A stretch of 37,401 nt of DNA from the NCBI GenBank assembly GCA_017400135.1, contig JAFPVJ010000011.1:1-37401 (forward strand), given 5' to 3'. The DNA comes from Bacteroidales bacterium. Lineage in GTDB: Bacteria; Bacteroidota; Bacteroidia; Bacteroidales; UBA932. Below the pieces are notes generated by a model that was not told the DNA's origin, did no database searches, and saw only the letters and a list, made by a program, of their open reading frames with translations. The position numbers were made by a program, and so were the translations under genes. The stretch's first letter is position 1. The number at the start of each line of letters is the position of its first letter. Shown here one piece after another: positions 18,115 to 26,208 of this stretch.

Positions 18115-18147
18115 GAAGGCGACCGGAATTCCGGCCGCCTTCTTTTT
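18115..18147. terminator. Rho-independent terminator between convergent genes
   Basis: GAAGGCGACCGG, loop AATT, CCGGCCGCCTTC (one A.C mismatch), then TTTTT on the plus strand. It follows the phosphatase stop by 19 bases and precedes the convergent lipoprotein stop. The plus-strand T tract makes it strongest for the phosphatase transcript; on the minus strand the tract is shorter. Confidence 0.8.
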
Positions 18148-18162
18148 CAGCGTTTCGGCTTA

Positions 18163-18861
18163 TTATTCAGCTTTGGGCGCTTCTTCCGGAGCGGGCTCTC
18201 CGTCCGGGCAGGGATGATGATGGCCGTGGCAGGGAGGGGCCACCGCAACGGTAGCCTTCACAGGGACAGCCTTCTTCCAAGCCTTGGCGACGCCACCCTC
18301 GGCGAACGCGACATCCTGAACCTGCTGGACAGTCAGCTCGGCGGGTTTCTCACCCTTCAGGAAAATGACGACAAACTGGCCGTCCTTGGCGCAGCATGCG
18401 GGCGGCGGAGGGCACTTGCCTTCGCCCTTGCAGCATTCCGGTTTTCCTTCCTTGCAGCACTCGTGTTTCTCTTCGCCTTCCTTGCAGCATTCAGGCTTCT
18501 CTTCAGCGCAGCATTCGGGCTTCTCTTCACCCTCTTTGCAGCACTCAGGCTTGTCACCCTTGCAGCAGTCGGGTTTTCCCTCTTTGCAGCAGTCGGGCTT
18601 CTCCTCGCCTTCCTTGCACTCCTTGGGGCAGGCAGGATTCTTGTCGGAGACAAACGCGAAAGCAACCTCACCACCCGGAACGGCGAAGGTCTCAGGCGTG
18701 ACGGCGTCGGCCTGGACGGCCTGCGCATATTCTACGACAACTGCCACGGGCGTGGCTTCCTCACCGGCCACGAGCGCCGTGACCTTCGGACACTTCTGGC
18801 AACAGCCAGCGGCAACCAGCATCATGAAACCGGCAGCCAGAATCGAATGATAGATTTTCAT
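18163..18861 (-). CDS. Cys/His-rich lipoprotein with CC repeats, probable metal binder
   Basis: The 232-residue product has signal MKIYHSILAAGFMMLVAAGC with a lipobox ending in AGC, so it is lipid-anchored. By my count it holds 24 cysteines. Residues about 80-155 contain seven units of the type K-x-[DE]-C-C-K-E-G, rich in Lys and Glu, followed by PPPPACC. A PPCHGHHHPC cluster lies near the end. The flanking parts (EEATPVAVVVEYAQAVQADAVTPETFAV before, GQFVVIFLKGEKPAELT after) look like strands of one beta domain, as if the repeat were inserted into a loop. Metal binding is inferred from composition. No characterised family is recognised. A start four codons upstream is possible. A dyad overlaps its promoter. 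Confidence 0.72.
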   Translation of the reverse strand: MKIYHSILAAGFMMLVAAGCCQKCPKVTALVAGEEATPVAVVVEYAQAVQADAVTPETFAVPGGEVAFAFVSDKNPACPKECKEGEEKPDCCKEGKPDCCKGDKPECCKEGEEKPECCAEEKPECCKEGEEKHECCKEGKPECCKGEGKCPPPPACCAKDGQFVVIFLKGEKPAELTVQQVQDVAFAEGGVAKAWKKAVPVKATVAVAPPCHGHHHPCPDGEPAPEEAPKAE

Positions 18862-18907
18862 GGTTTTATACACTTATGAATTTAAAGATGTTTATTTCTT
18901 TGATAGT

Positions 18908-18930
18908 CACAAATATAGTGATTATTTGTG
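18908..18930. promoter_or_regulatory. Promoter -7 box and overlapping dyad upstream of the Cys-rich lipoprotein
   Basis: Minus-strand TATATTTG at 18910-18917 fits TAnnTTTG. It is embedded in a perfect 8-base inverted repeat, CACAAATA (18908-18915), 7-base spacer, TATTTGTG (18923-18930). A regulator bound there would block the promoter. No -33 box is obvious. Operator function is inferred. Confidence 0.45.
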
Positions 18931-18958
18931 TCGCTGTGTCCTATTTCGGATAATTATT

Positions 18959-20116
18959 TTACAGCTGGTCGCTGTAAACCGAAGGCGGAAGGTCGTGCTG
19001 GTTGTAGCGGGAGGCCATGGACATCCCGTAAGCGCCGGCGGACTTGATCGTCAACAGGTCGCCGCGGCGCGTTTCGGGCAGGTTGACGCTTTCGTCGAAT
19101 ACGTCCGTCGATTCGCAGGCCGTGCCCACGATGGTATAGCGCTCGTGACGGTCCGAAGTCGAGGTGATGTTCTCGATGTTGTGGTAGGAGCCGTAGAGCG
19201 CCGGCCGGATCAGCTCGGTCATGCTCGCATCCACGATGACCAGTTTGCGGCCGGTGGCCGTCGTCTTGTTGAAGAGCACGCCGGTGATCAGTTCGCCGCA
19301 CTGCGCCACGATGGCGCGCCCGAATTCGAAATGTACCTGACGGTCCCCCACCCGCAGATGGCTGTTGATGATGGAGAAGACCGACGCGAAATTGGGTACC
19401 GGCTCATTTTCCGGGACATCATAGTTGATACCCAGTCCGCCGCCCACATCTACGAAATCCAGTTCGAAACCCAGTCTCACCAGGTTCTCGACGATCACGT
19501 TGACCTTGTTGCACAGGTATTCAAAGACATGCAGCTCCCGGATCTGGGAACCGATATGCAGGTGCATGCCGCGGATATGGATGTTCTTCAGAGCTTGGAT
19601 CCTGGCCGCCGAAGAAAGTACTTCCTCGTAGGAAATGCCGAACTTGCTGTCCGCCTGGCCCGTATCGATGCAGTGGTTGGTCTTGGGATCGATGTCCGGG
19701 TTGATGCGCAGGGCCACGGTCACGACCTTGCCCGCCTCGGCGGCGAAGGCATCGACCACCTCCAGTTCCTCGAGGGACTCGCAGTTGATGGCGAAAATCC
19801 CCTGCTCGATGGCATAGCGGATCTCGTGGTCCCGCTTCCCCACGCCGGCATAGACGATGGTCTTGGGGTCGAAACCTGCCTCGATGGCGCAGCGGATCTC
19901 ATTGCCGCTGGCACAGTCGATGCCCAGGCCGTATTCGCGGATCACCTGGAGGATACGGGGGTCATAATTCGCCTTGATGGCATAATGGATGACATAGTTG
20001 TAACGGTCGGCAACCGAGACGGCGCTCTGGAGCGTCTGGCGCAGCAGATCGATGTCATACAGGTAAAAGGGCGTGCGGTAGTTTCTCAACTTCTCCGCGA
20101 CTTTTCTACTCAGCAT
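18959..20116 (-). CDS. lysA: Diaminopimelate decarboxylase
   Basis: This PLP enzyme removes CO2 from meso-diaminopimelate to make L-lysine. The 385-residue protein belongs to fold type III. PLP-binding Lys48 lies in HYAIKAN. HIGSQI, the glycine-rich VDVGGGLGINY and CESTD (usually CESGD) are present. The substrate motif usually written EPGR reads EFGR here, a noticeable substitution. The length is a little short but within range. It is last in a tightly packed minus-strand set asd, nucleoside kinase, nadE, lysA, which places two lysine-pathway genes in one likely operon. A related decarboxylase acting on ornithine/arginine or carboxynorspermidine is the main alternative. Confidence 0.88.
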   Translation of the reverse strand: MLSRKVAEKLRNYRTPFYLYDIDLLRQTLQSAVSVADRYNYVIHYAIKANYDPRILQVIREYGLGIDCASGNEIRCAIEAGFDPKTIVYAGVGKRDHEIRYAIEQGIFAINCESLEELEVVDAFAAEAGKVVTVALRINPDIDPKTNHCIDTGQADSKFGISYEEVLSSAARIQALKNIHIRGMHLHIGSQIRELHVFEYLCNKVNVIVENLVRLGFELDFVDVGGGLGINYDVPENEPVPNFASVFSIINSHLRVGDRQVHFEFGRAIVAQCGELITGVLFNKTTATGRKLVIVDASMTELIRPALYGSYHNIENITSTSDRHERYTIVGTACESTDVFDESVNLPETRRGDLLTIKSAGAYGMSMASRYNQHDLPPSVYSDQL

Positions 20117-20138
20117 ATCAAGTTCGTTTTATCAGTTT

Positions 20139-20888
20139 CTAATGAATCGGGAAACCGGGATCGAAAGCAGGAATGTGCAGGATCTCGGTCTTGAAAAGGT
20201 TGCGGCGATGCATGCGTTCGATCTTCGCCCGGATTTCCTCATCCTCGCAGACGCCCTCCCGGATATAATGGTCCAGGGTCGCATAGCTGAAGCCGAACTT
20301 CTCCTCGTCGGGGCTGGAATGCGGCAGACCGTCGTCCGGGATCTTGTCCACCCACTTCGCCGGCAGGCCCAGGGCATGCCCGATGCCCTTCACTTCGCGC
20401 ACCACCAGGCGGCCGAACGGAGAGAAGGAACCGGCGGCGTCGCCGAACAGCGTCGCGTAGCCGATGTAGTCTTCGCTGAGGTTACAGGTATTCGCCACCA
20501 TCCCGTTGTTCGACTGCGCCACGGCATAGAGCATCGTCATCCGGATGCGGGGCGGAATGTTCTGCACCGTCTGGACGGACCATTTGCCCCCGGGAATGCA
20601 GTCTTCCAGCGCCTCACAGGCGTCGGTCACCGCTCCGATCGGCAGGCAGAGATATGTGATGCCCAGATAGCGGCAGATCTTGTCCGCGTCGTTGATGCTT
20701 TGTCCGTTCTGCGGCATCGCGACGCCGATGACCCGCTCCGGGCCGAGCGCCTCGGCGCAGAGGGCCGCGGCGATGGTGCTGTCCTTGCCGCCGCTCATGC
20801 CGAGCACGCCGGTGCAGGTCGGACCGTTCTTGTCAAACCATTCGCGAATCCACGCGATGCAGTTGTCTTTCAGCACATTGTAATCCAT
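20139..20888 (-). CDS. nadE: NH3-dependent NAD+ synthetase
   Basis: This enzyme converts nicotinate adenine dinucleotide, ATP and ammonia to NAD+. The 249-residue protein contains the PP-loop SGGKDS (32-37), NxQSINDAD-type helices, and the C-terminal block KIPDDGLPHSSPDEEKFGF diagnostic of NadE. It has no N-terminal nitrilase-like glutaminase domain, so it should use free ammonia. It lies 6 bases downstream of the nucleoside kinase gene and 22 bases before lysA on the minus strand. Confidence 0.93.
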   Translation of the reverse strand: MDYNVLKDNCIAWIREWFDKNGPTCTGVLGMSGGKDSTIAAALCAEALGPERVIGVAMPQNGQSINDADKICRYLGITYLCLPIGAVTDACEALEDCIPGGKWSVQTVQNIPPRIRMTMLYAVAQSNNGMVANTCNLSEDYIGYATLFGDAAGSFSPFGRLVVREVKGIGHALGLPAKWVDKIPDDGLPHSSPDEEKFGFSYATLDHYIREGVCEDEEIRAKIERMHRRNLFKTEILHIPAFDPGFPIH

Positions 20889-20894
20889 GGCGCA

Positions 20895-22568
20895 TCAATA
20901 TTTGAAGGACGAGCCGCCGAGGAACTCACGCAGCAGCGAAGTCGGCGGGATTTCGTTGTCCGGGACGGGCACGAAATAATGGATGAACTTGAGCAGGCGG
21001 TGCGCCTCGGCGTATTCGGGGCAGTTCTTCGGAACGCTGGCCAGAATGGGATCGGCGTGGTTGCGCAGGACGGCGAATTCCACCAGGTAGGCCGAATTGA
21101 ACATCACGTCCGCATTCTCCTGGAAGGGAGCGATCCACTTCTCTTCAGCGGCACAGACGTTCGCCCATTGGGCGATGGACTCGCGGGCCGAGAAAGCGCC
21201 CTTCTTGTAGTCACGCACGATGCGGCGCAGGAGGCGGTTGTCGCTGGTCGGGATGCAGTTGTGGTGGTCCAGCGGGATGCCGGTGAGGGTCGAAATGAAA
21301 ATGCGGAACTTCGTGTTCTCCGGGATCTGGTCCGTCAGGCGCGGATTCAGGGCATGGATGCCTTCGACAAGCACGACCGTACTGGCGCCCAGCTTAAGGC
21401 GCTTGCCGTTGTATTCCCGCTCGCCGGTCACGAAATTGTATTCAGGCACCTCGATCTGCTCACCGGCCAGGAGGGCCATCAGGTCCCGCTGCAGGGAGGC
21501 ATGGTCGACGGTGTCGAAGTTGTCGAAATCATAGCTGCCGTCGGGAAGCTTGGGCGTGTCGACACGGTTGACGAAATAATCGTCGGTCGAGAAGGAGACG
21601 GGGCGCAGGCCGCAGGCCTTGAGCTGGACGCTGAGACGCTTGCAGACCGTGGTCTTGCCGCTGCTGCTGGGGCCCGTGATCAGAATCAGGCGGACCGGAT
21701 CCTGCTCGCGCCGGAAACGCCGGTCGATCTCCTCGGCGATCTGGACGATTTTCTTCTCCTGGAGGGCTTCCGAGACCTGGATCAGCTCGCTGGCGTTCCC
21801 CCTGAGGCAGGCGTGGTTGACGTCGCCGACGGTGTTGAGGTGCGTGATGATGTTCCAGCGGAGGTTCTCGGAGAACATCTCGAAGGTCTTGGGCTGCTCG
21901 ACGAAGGGGCGCAGGGCGTTCGGGTCGTGCGGATCCGGCACACGCAGCAGCATCCCGCCGTGGTAAGGCTCCAGGCCCCAGACCTGGATGTAGCCCGCGG
22001 ACGGGACCAGGCGGCCATAGTAGTAATCGGGCGTATCGCCGAGGGTATAATAGTCGGTAAAGACCGTGCCGCTGGTCTCGAAGAGCTTGACCTTGTCGGC
22101 ATTGCCCCTCTCCTTGAAGATGCGGACCGCCTCGTCGGTATGGACCTCATAGCGGTGGAAAGCCAGATCCTCCTTCACGATCTCCTGCATGCGCTCGCGG
22201 ATGCGGGCGACATCCTCGATCGTCGTAGCGGAACCGTCCACCTTGTTGAAATTGCAATAATAGCCGTTGCTGATCGGGTGCTCCAGGTAGATCCTGCCGT
22301 CCGGGAAGACATCGCGAGCCGCCTTGCAGAGAAGGAAGAAAAGCGAGCGGCAATACACGCGCATCCCGCTGGAATCCCGCAGGTCCAGGAACTCGATGTC
22401 CTTGTTGTTGTAGACCTTGAATTTCAGGCCCTGGGAGACATTGTTGACCTTGGCGGAGACAATGGGATAGGGCTTCTCGAACTCGAAGGCGGAGAGCGCC
22501 TCCAGCAAGGAGGTTCCTTCCGGGAAGTCCTGGGCCGTGCCGGTGTTTTTACAGTAGATCCGTATCAT
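20895..22568 (-). CDS. TGS-domain nucleoside (uridine) kinase-like protein
   Basis: The 557-residue protein combines an N-terminal TGS-like ubiquitin-fold segment (about 1-65), a threonyl-tRNA-synthetase-like second segment (about 66-250, including HPISNGYY and VWGLEPYHGG) and a C-terminal P-loop kinase of the uridine kinase/phosphoribulokinase type (Walker A GPSSSGKTT, 299-307; DDYF; LVEGIHALNP). This three-part protein is widespread in Bacteroidales and Clostridia and is usually called nucleoside kinase. Its physiological substrate is unclear to me. It is spaced 18 bases after asd and 6 bases before nadE. Confidence 0.88.
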   Translation of the reverse strand: MIRIYCKNTGTAQDFPEGTSLLEALSAFEFEKPYPIVSAKVNNVSQGLKFKVYNNKDIEFLDLRDSSGMRVYCRSLFFLLCKAARDVFPDGRIYLEHPISNGYYCNFNKVDGSATTIEDVARIRERMQEIVKEDLAFHRYEVHTDEAVRIFKERGNADKVKLFETSGTVFTDYYTLGDTPDYYYGRLVPSAGYIQVWGLEPYHGGMLLRVPDPHDPNALRPFVEQPKTFEMFSENLRWNIITHLNTVGDVNHACLRGNASELIQVSEALQEKKIVQIAEEIDRRFRREQDPVRLILITGPSSSGKTTVCKRLSVQLKACGLRPVSFSTDDYFVNRVDTPKLPDGSYDFDNFDTVDHASLQRDLMALLAGEQIEVPEYNFVTGEREYNGKRLKLGASTVVLVEGIHALNPRLTDQIPENTKFRIFISTLTGIPLDHHNCIPTSDNRLLRRIVRDYKKGAFSARESIAQWANVCAAEEKWIAPFQENADVMFNSAYLVEFAVLRNHADPILASVPKNCPEYAEAHRLLKFIHYFVPVPDNEIPPTSLLREFLGGSSFKY

Positions 22569-22586
22569 AGTTTACAGGGGCTGGTA

Positions 22587-23600
22587 TCAAGCTTTGAGGT
22601 CGCCGCAGGCGACGAGGTATTCCGCGATCTGGACGGCGTTGAGGGCGGCGCCCTTCTTGATCTGGTCGCCGGAGAGCCACAGGGTGATGCCGTTGTCGTT
22701 GGCCAGGTCCTTGCGGATGCGGCCGACGAAGACGTTGTCCTTGCCGCCGGTGAAAAGGGGCATGGGATAAGTCTGGGTGGCAGGATCGTCCTCCAGCGTG
22801 ACGCCGGGAGCCGCGGCGAGGGCCGCCTGCACTTCCTTCACGCCGAGGGGGCGCTCCGTCTCGATCCACACGGCCTCCGAATGCGACCGGAGGGAGGAAA
22901 TGCGCACGCACATCGCGGAGCAACGCACGTCCGAATGGAGGATCTTGCGCGTCTCGTTGAACATCTTCATCTCTTCCTTGGTATAGCCGTTGTCCGTAAA
23001 GACGTCGATCTGCGGAATGACGTTGTAGGCCAGCTGGTAGGCGAATTTCTCTGCCCTGGCAGGACGTCCCGCGACGATGTCGGCATACTGCTGCTGGAGC
23101 TCGGCCATCGCCTGCGCACCGGCACCCGAAGCGGACTGGTAGCTCGCCACGTGGATGCGGGTGATGTGGGACAGGGCCTCGATCGGCTTGAGGACGACCA
23201 CCATCAGGATGGTCGTGCAGTTGGGATTGGCGATGATGCCGCGGGGACGCACGAGGGCGTCTTCGGCGTTGCACTCCGGAACGACGAGCGGCACGTCGGC
23301 ATCCATGCGGAAGGCGCTGGAGTTGTCGATCATCACCGCACCGTATTTCGTGATCGTCTCGGCGAACTCGCGGGACGTGCCGGCGCCGGCCGAGGTGAAG
23401 GCGACGTCCACTCCCTTGAAATCGTCATTGTGCTGCAGCAGCTTGACTTCCAGCTCCTTGCCGCGGAACTTATACCTGCGTCCCGCACTTCTGGAGGAAC
23501 CGAAAAGGACCAATTCGTCAGCCGGGAAATTCCGCTCCTCGAGGATTTTCAGGAACTCCTGACCGACTGCGCCGCTGGCGCCGACAATCGCTGCTTTCAT
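22587..23600 (-). CDS. asd: Aspartate-semialdehyde dehydrogenase
   Basis: This enzyme reduces aspartyl phosphate to aspartate semialdehyde with NADPH, the branch point to lysine/diaminopimelate, threonine and methionine. The 337 residues show the NADP-binding [11 protein letters not shown] (7-17), [11 protein letters not shown], catalytic Cys128 in NPNCTT, and the C-terminal [11 protein letters not shown]. It is the first gene of the minus-strand cluster that ends with lysA, and divergent from two aminotransferases, so the neighbourhood is aspartate-centred. I found no clear TAnnTTTG box on the minus strand in the 95-base divergent gap. Confidence 0.95.
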   Translation of the reverse strand: MKAAIVGASGAVGQEFLKILEERNFPADELVLFGSSRSAGRRYKFRGKELEVKLLQHNDDFKGVDVAFTSAGAGTSREFAETITKYGAVMIDNSSAFRMDADVPLVVPECNAEDALVRPRGIIANPNCTTILMVVVLKPIEALSHITRIHVASYQSASGAGAQAMAELQQQYADIVAGRPARAEKFAYQLAYNVIPQIDVFTDNGYTKEEMKMFNETRKILHSDVRCSAMCVRISSLRSHSEAVWIETERPLGVKEVQAALAAAPGVTLEDDPATQTYPMPLFTGGKDNVFVGRIRKDLANDNGITLWLSGDQIKKGAALNAVQIAEYLVACGDLKA

Positions 23601-23683
23601 CTTCTGACAAGAATTAAGGATACACTACATGACAAATTCTTTGTAAGGTATGAAAAAATTTTTAAAAACTACAAAATAATGAC

Positions 23684-23691
23684 TACTTTTG
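23684..23691 (+). promoter_or_regulatory. Predicted -7 box of the aminotransferase pair
   Basis: TACTTTTG fits TAnnTTTG and ends four bases before the ATG at 23696. Transcription would begin at or near the start codon, so the message may be leaderless, unless translation starts at the Met10 codon. Confidence 0.5.
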
Positions 23692-23695
23692 GGAT

Positions 23696-24895
23696 ATGAA
23701 GATCTCCCAACGGGCCCAGAACATGCCGAGCTCCCCGATCCGGAAGCTGGCGAAATATGCCGAGGATGCCAAACGGAACGGCATCCACGTCTATCATCTC
23801 AACATCGGACAGCCGGACATTCCGACCCCGGAATGCGCCTTGGAGGCCGCCCGCCACATCGACCGCAGCGTCCTCGAGTACAGCCCCTCGCAGGGCTACC
23901 GGAGCCTGCGGACCAAACTCGTGGGCTATTACGCCGCCTACGGCATCGACCTCAGCCCCGACGAGATCATCATCACCTCCGGCGGATCGGAAGCCGTCCA
24001 GTTCGCCTACATGGCCTGCCTGAATCCCGGTGACGAGATCATCGTCACGGATCCTTCCTACGCCAACTACATGGCCTTCGCCATCAGCGGCGGCGCCGTG
24101 ATCAAGTCCGTCAAGACTTCGATCGACGACGGATTCCGACTCCCCCCGATGGAAAAGTTCGAAGAGCAGATCACGCCCAAGACCAAGGCCATCCTCATCT
24201 GCAACCCCAACAACCCCACGGGCTACCTCTACACCCGGCAGGAGATGCGCAAGATCCGCGACCTGGTCAAGAAATACGACCTCTATCTCTTCTCCGACGA
24301 GGTATACCGCGAGTTCATCTACACCAAGGCCCCGTACATCTCTGCCTTCCACCTGGAGGGCATCGAGGAGAACGTGGTGCTGCTCGACTCGGTCTCCAAG
24401 CGTTATTCCGAGTGCGGCATCCGCATCGGCGCCCTGATCACCAAGAATAAGGCCGTCCGCGAAGCGGTGATGAAGTTCTGCCAGGCCCGCTTGTCTCCTC
24501 CGCTGGTCGGCCAGATCATCGCGGAAGCCTCCTTGGGCGCCCCCCAGGAGTATATGGATGAGGCCTACGAAGAATATCTGACCCGCCGCAATTTCCTGGT
24601 GGACGGGCTCAACCGCATCCCGGGAGTCTTCTCCCCCACTCCGATGGGCACCTTCTACACGATGGCGCGGCTGCCGGTGGACGATGCGGAGGCCTTCTGC
24701 AAATGGTGCCTGACCGACTTCTCCTACGAGGGTCAGACCGTCATGATGGCCCCCGGCCGCGGATTCTATTCCGACCCGGCCGACGGGCGCGACGAGGTGC
24801 GCCTCGCCTACGTCCTCAAGAAAGAAGACCTGGCGAAGGCGCTGGTCGTCCTGCAGAAAGCCCTGGAAGCATACAACGAACTGAAACAACAATAA
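23696..24895 (+). CDS. Class I/II PLP aminotransferase (aspartate-type), first of pair
   Basis: This 399-residue fold-type-I aminotransferase has NIGQPDIPTP near residue 36, the turn TSGGSEAVQFA (94-104), NPNNPTG (170-176), SDEVYREF with the PLP-pairing Asp201, PLP lysine Lys235 in SVSKRYSECGIRIG, and a C-terminal substrate Arg in RLAYVLK. The closest general assignment is aspartate or aromatic/branched aminotransferase of the 1-gamma type. The amino donor cannot be fixed from sequence. It lies beside asd and lysA, consistent with providing aspartate or acting in diaminopimelate synthesis. The second paralogue begins one base after its stop. Confidence 0.88.
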   Translation: MKISQRAQNMPSSPIRKLAKYAEDAKRNGIHVYHLNIGQPDIPTPECALEAARHIDRSVLEYSPSQGYRSLRTKLVGYYAAYGIDLSPDEIIITSGGSEAVQFAYMACLNPGDEIIVTDPSYANYMAFAISGGAVIKSVKTSIDDGFRLPPMEKFEEQITPKTKAILICNPNNPTGYLYTRQEMRKIRDLVKKYDLYLFSDEVYREFIYTKAPYISAFHLEGIEENVVLLDSVSKRYSECGIRIGALITKNKAVREAVMKFCQARLSPPLVGQIIAEASLGAPQEYMDEAYEEYLTRRNFLVDGLNRIPGVFSPTPMGTFYTMARLPVDDAEAFCKWCLTDFSYEGQTVMMAPGRGFYSDPADGRDEVRLAYVLKKEDLAKALVVLQKALEAYNELKQQ

Positions 24896-24896
24896 G

Positions 24897-26114
24897 ATGG
24901 AACAACTCTCCATTTCCCGGAAGTCCGCCGAGATGCCGGCGTCCGCCATCCGGAAACTGGTACCCCTGTCCGACGCCGCCGAAAGCGCCGGCGTGAAGGT
25001 GTACCACCTCAACGTGGGCGCGCCGGACATCAAGTCTCCGGACTGTGCCATCGCGGGCGTGATGGACCGCTGCCGCACGATGCACCACCTGTCGTACACC
25101 AATTCCGCGGGCCTGATACAGCTGCGCCAGGATTTCATCGAGAAGTATTACAAGAAGGTCGGGATCGACATCGACGTCAGCGAGATCCTGGTCGACGTGG
25201 CCGGCAGCGAGGCCTTTTCGGTCGCGATGCAGATCGTGGCGGACCGCGGCGACGAAATAATCGTCGTGGAGCCTTTCTACACCAATTACCAGACCTTCGC
25301 CTTCCTGAACGGCATCACGCTCAAGGCGGTGCATACCGACATCCGCGCCGGATTCGCGATTCCCGACATGGACGAATTCGAGAAACTGGTGACGCCCCGG
25401 ACCAAGGCGGTGCTCCTGTGCAACCCCTGCAACCCTTCGGGCAAGCTGTTCAGCAAGCAGGAGATGCTGGCGATCGGCGAATTCTGCGTCCGGTACAATC
25501 TGTTCCTCATTTCCGATGAAGTCTACCGGGAATTCTGCTATTCGGACGAACCGCATTTCTCGGCGATGTTCATCCCGGGCGCGGAGCAGAACGTGATCCT
25601 GGCCGATTCGGTCTCGAAGCGCTACAATCTCTGCGGCGCGCGCATCGGCTGCATGGTCTCGCACAACAAGGACGTGATGGCGGCGGCCCTGAAGTTCGCC
25701 CAGTCGCGCCTCTGCCCGCCGGTGCTGGGCCAGTATGCGGCCATCGGCGCCCTGGACACGCCCTTCTCCTATTTCGACGAAGTCCGGGAGGAATACATCC
25801 GTCGGCGCGACTTTACCCTGGCGGCTCTCAACGCGATGCCGGGCGTCTTCTCCCCGACCCCGTACGGCGCCTTCTACACGGTGGCCGAACTGCCCGTGGA
25901 CAGCGCCGAGGCCTTCATCCGCTGGATGCTGACGGAGTTCCGCATCGACGGCGAGACCGTCATGCTCACCCCTGCGGCGTCCTTCTACAAAACGCCCGGC
26001 GAAGGTCTTCGCCAGGCGCGTATCGCTTACGTGCTGGAGGTCCCGGAGCTGGCGAAAGCCATGCGCATCCTCGCCGCCGCCCTCCAGGCTTACCCCGGCC
26101 GGCTGCAGGCCTAG
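24897..26114 (+). CDS. Class I/II PLP aminotransferase, second of tandem pair
   Basis: This 405-residue paralogue of the preceding gene shares EMPASAIRKL near the start, the YHLNVGAPDIKSP block, NPCNPSG, SDEVYREFCYS, and PLP Lys241 in DSVSKRYNLCGARIG. It differs in substrate-loop regions (for example FYTNYQTFAF against SYANYMAFAI), so the two probably have different substrates or complementary donor ranges. The one-base gap to the upstream stop makes translational coupling likely. A long inverted repeat immediately follows. Confidence 0.87.
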   Translation: MEQLSISRKSAEMPASAIRKLVPLSDAAESAGVKVYHLNVGAPDIKSPDCAIAGVMDRCRTMHHLSYTNSAGLIQLRQDFIEKYYKKVGIDIDVSEILVDVAGSEAFSVAMQIVADRGDEIIVVEPFYTNYQTFAFLNGITLKAVHTDIRAGFAIPDMDEFEKLVTPRTKAVLLCNPCNPSGKLFSKQEMLAIGEFCVRYNLFLISDEVYREFCYSDEPHFSAMFIPGAEQNVILADSVSKRYNLCGARIGCMVSHNKDVMAAALKFAQSRLCPPVLGQYAAIGALDTPFSYFDEVREEYIRRRDFTLAALNAMPGVFSPTPYGAFYTVAELPVDSAEAFIRWMLTEFRIDGETVMLTPAASFYKTPGEGLRQARIAYVLEVPELAKAMRILAAALQAYPGRLQA

Positions 26115-26121
26115 CCTTGGA

Positions 26122-26198
26122 CCGGACAGACTGCGGACTCCAAGGTGCAGAAAACAACCCTTCCGGGGAATGCACCTTGGAGTCCGCAGTCTGTCCGG
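26122..26198. repeat. Perfect 28-bp inverted repeat with 21-base loop
   Basis: Arms 26122-26149 and 26171-26198 are exact reverse complements. The left arm runs from CCGGACAG to AAGGTGCA and the right arm from TGCACCTT to CTGTCCGG. The loop is 26150-26170. It fills the whole gap between the convergent aminotransferase and guaA genes. There is no T tract, so it is not a standard terminator, though a hairpin this long could still protect both message ends. Confidence 0.95.
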
Positions 26199-26208
26199 GC
26201 TTGAACGC

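Noticed and set aside
18440-18630. Regularly repeated short sequence considered as a CRISPR-like array
   Set aside because: The period follows codons of CCKEGKP-type peptide repeats inside an open frame with a signal peptide; there are no unique spacers.
20142-23699. 1185-codon plus-strand frame opposite nadE, nucleoside kinase and asd
   Set aside because: It covers three well-supported minus-strand genes and their gaps; no protein family is visible.
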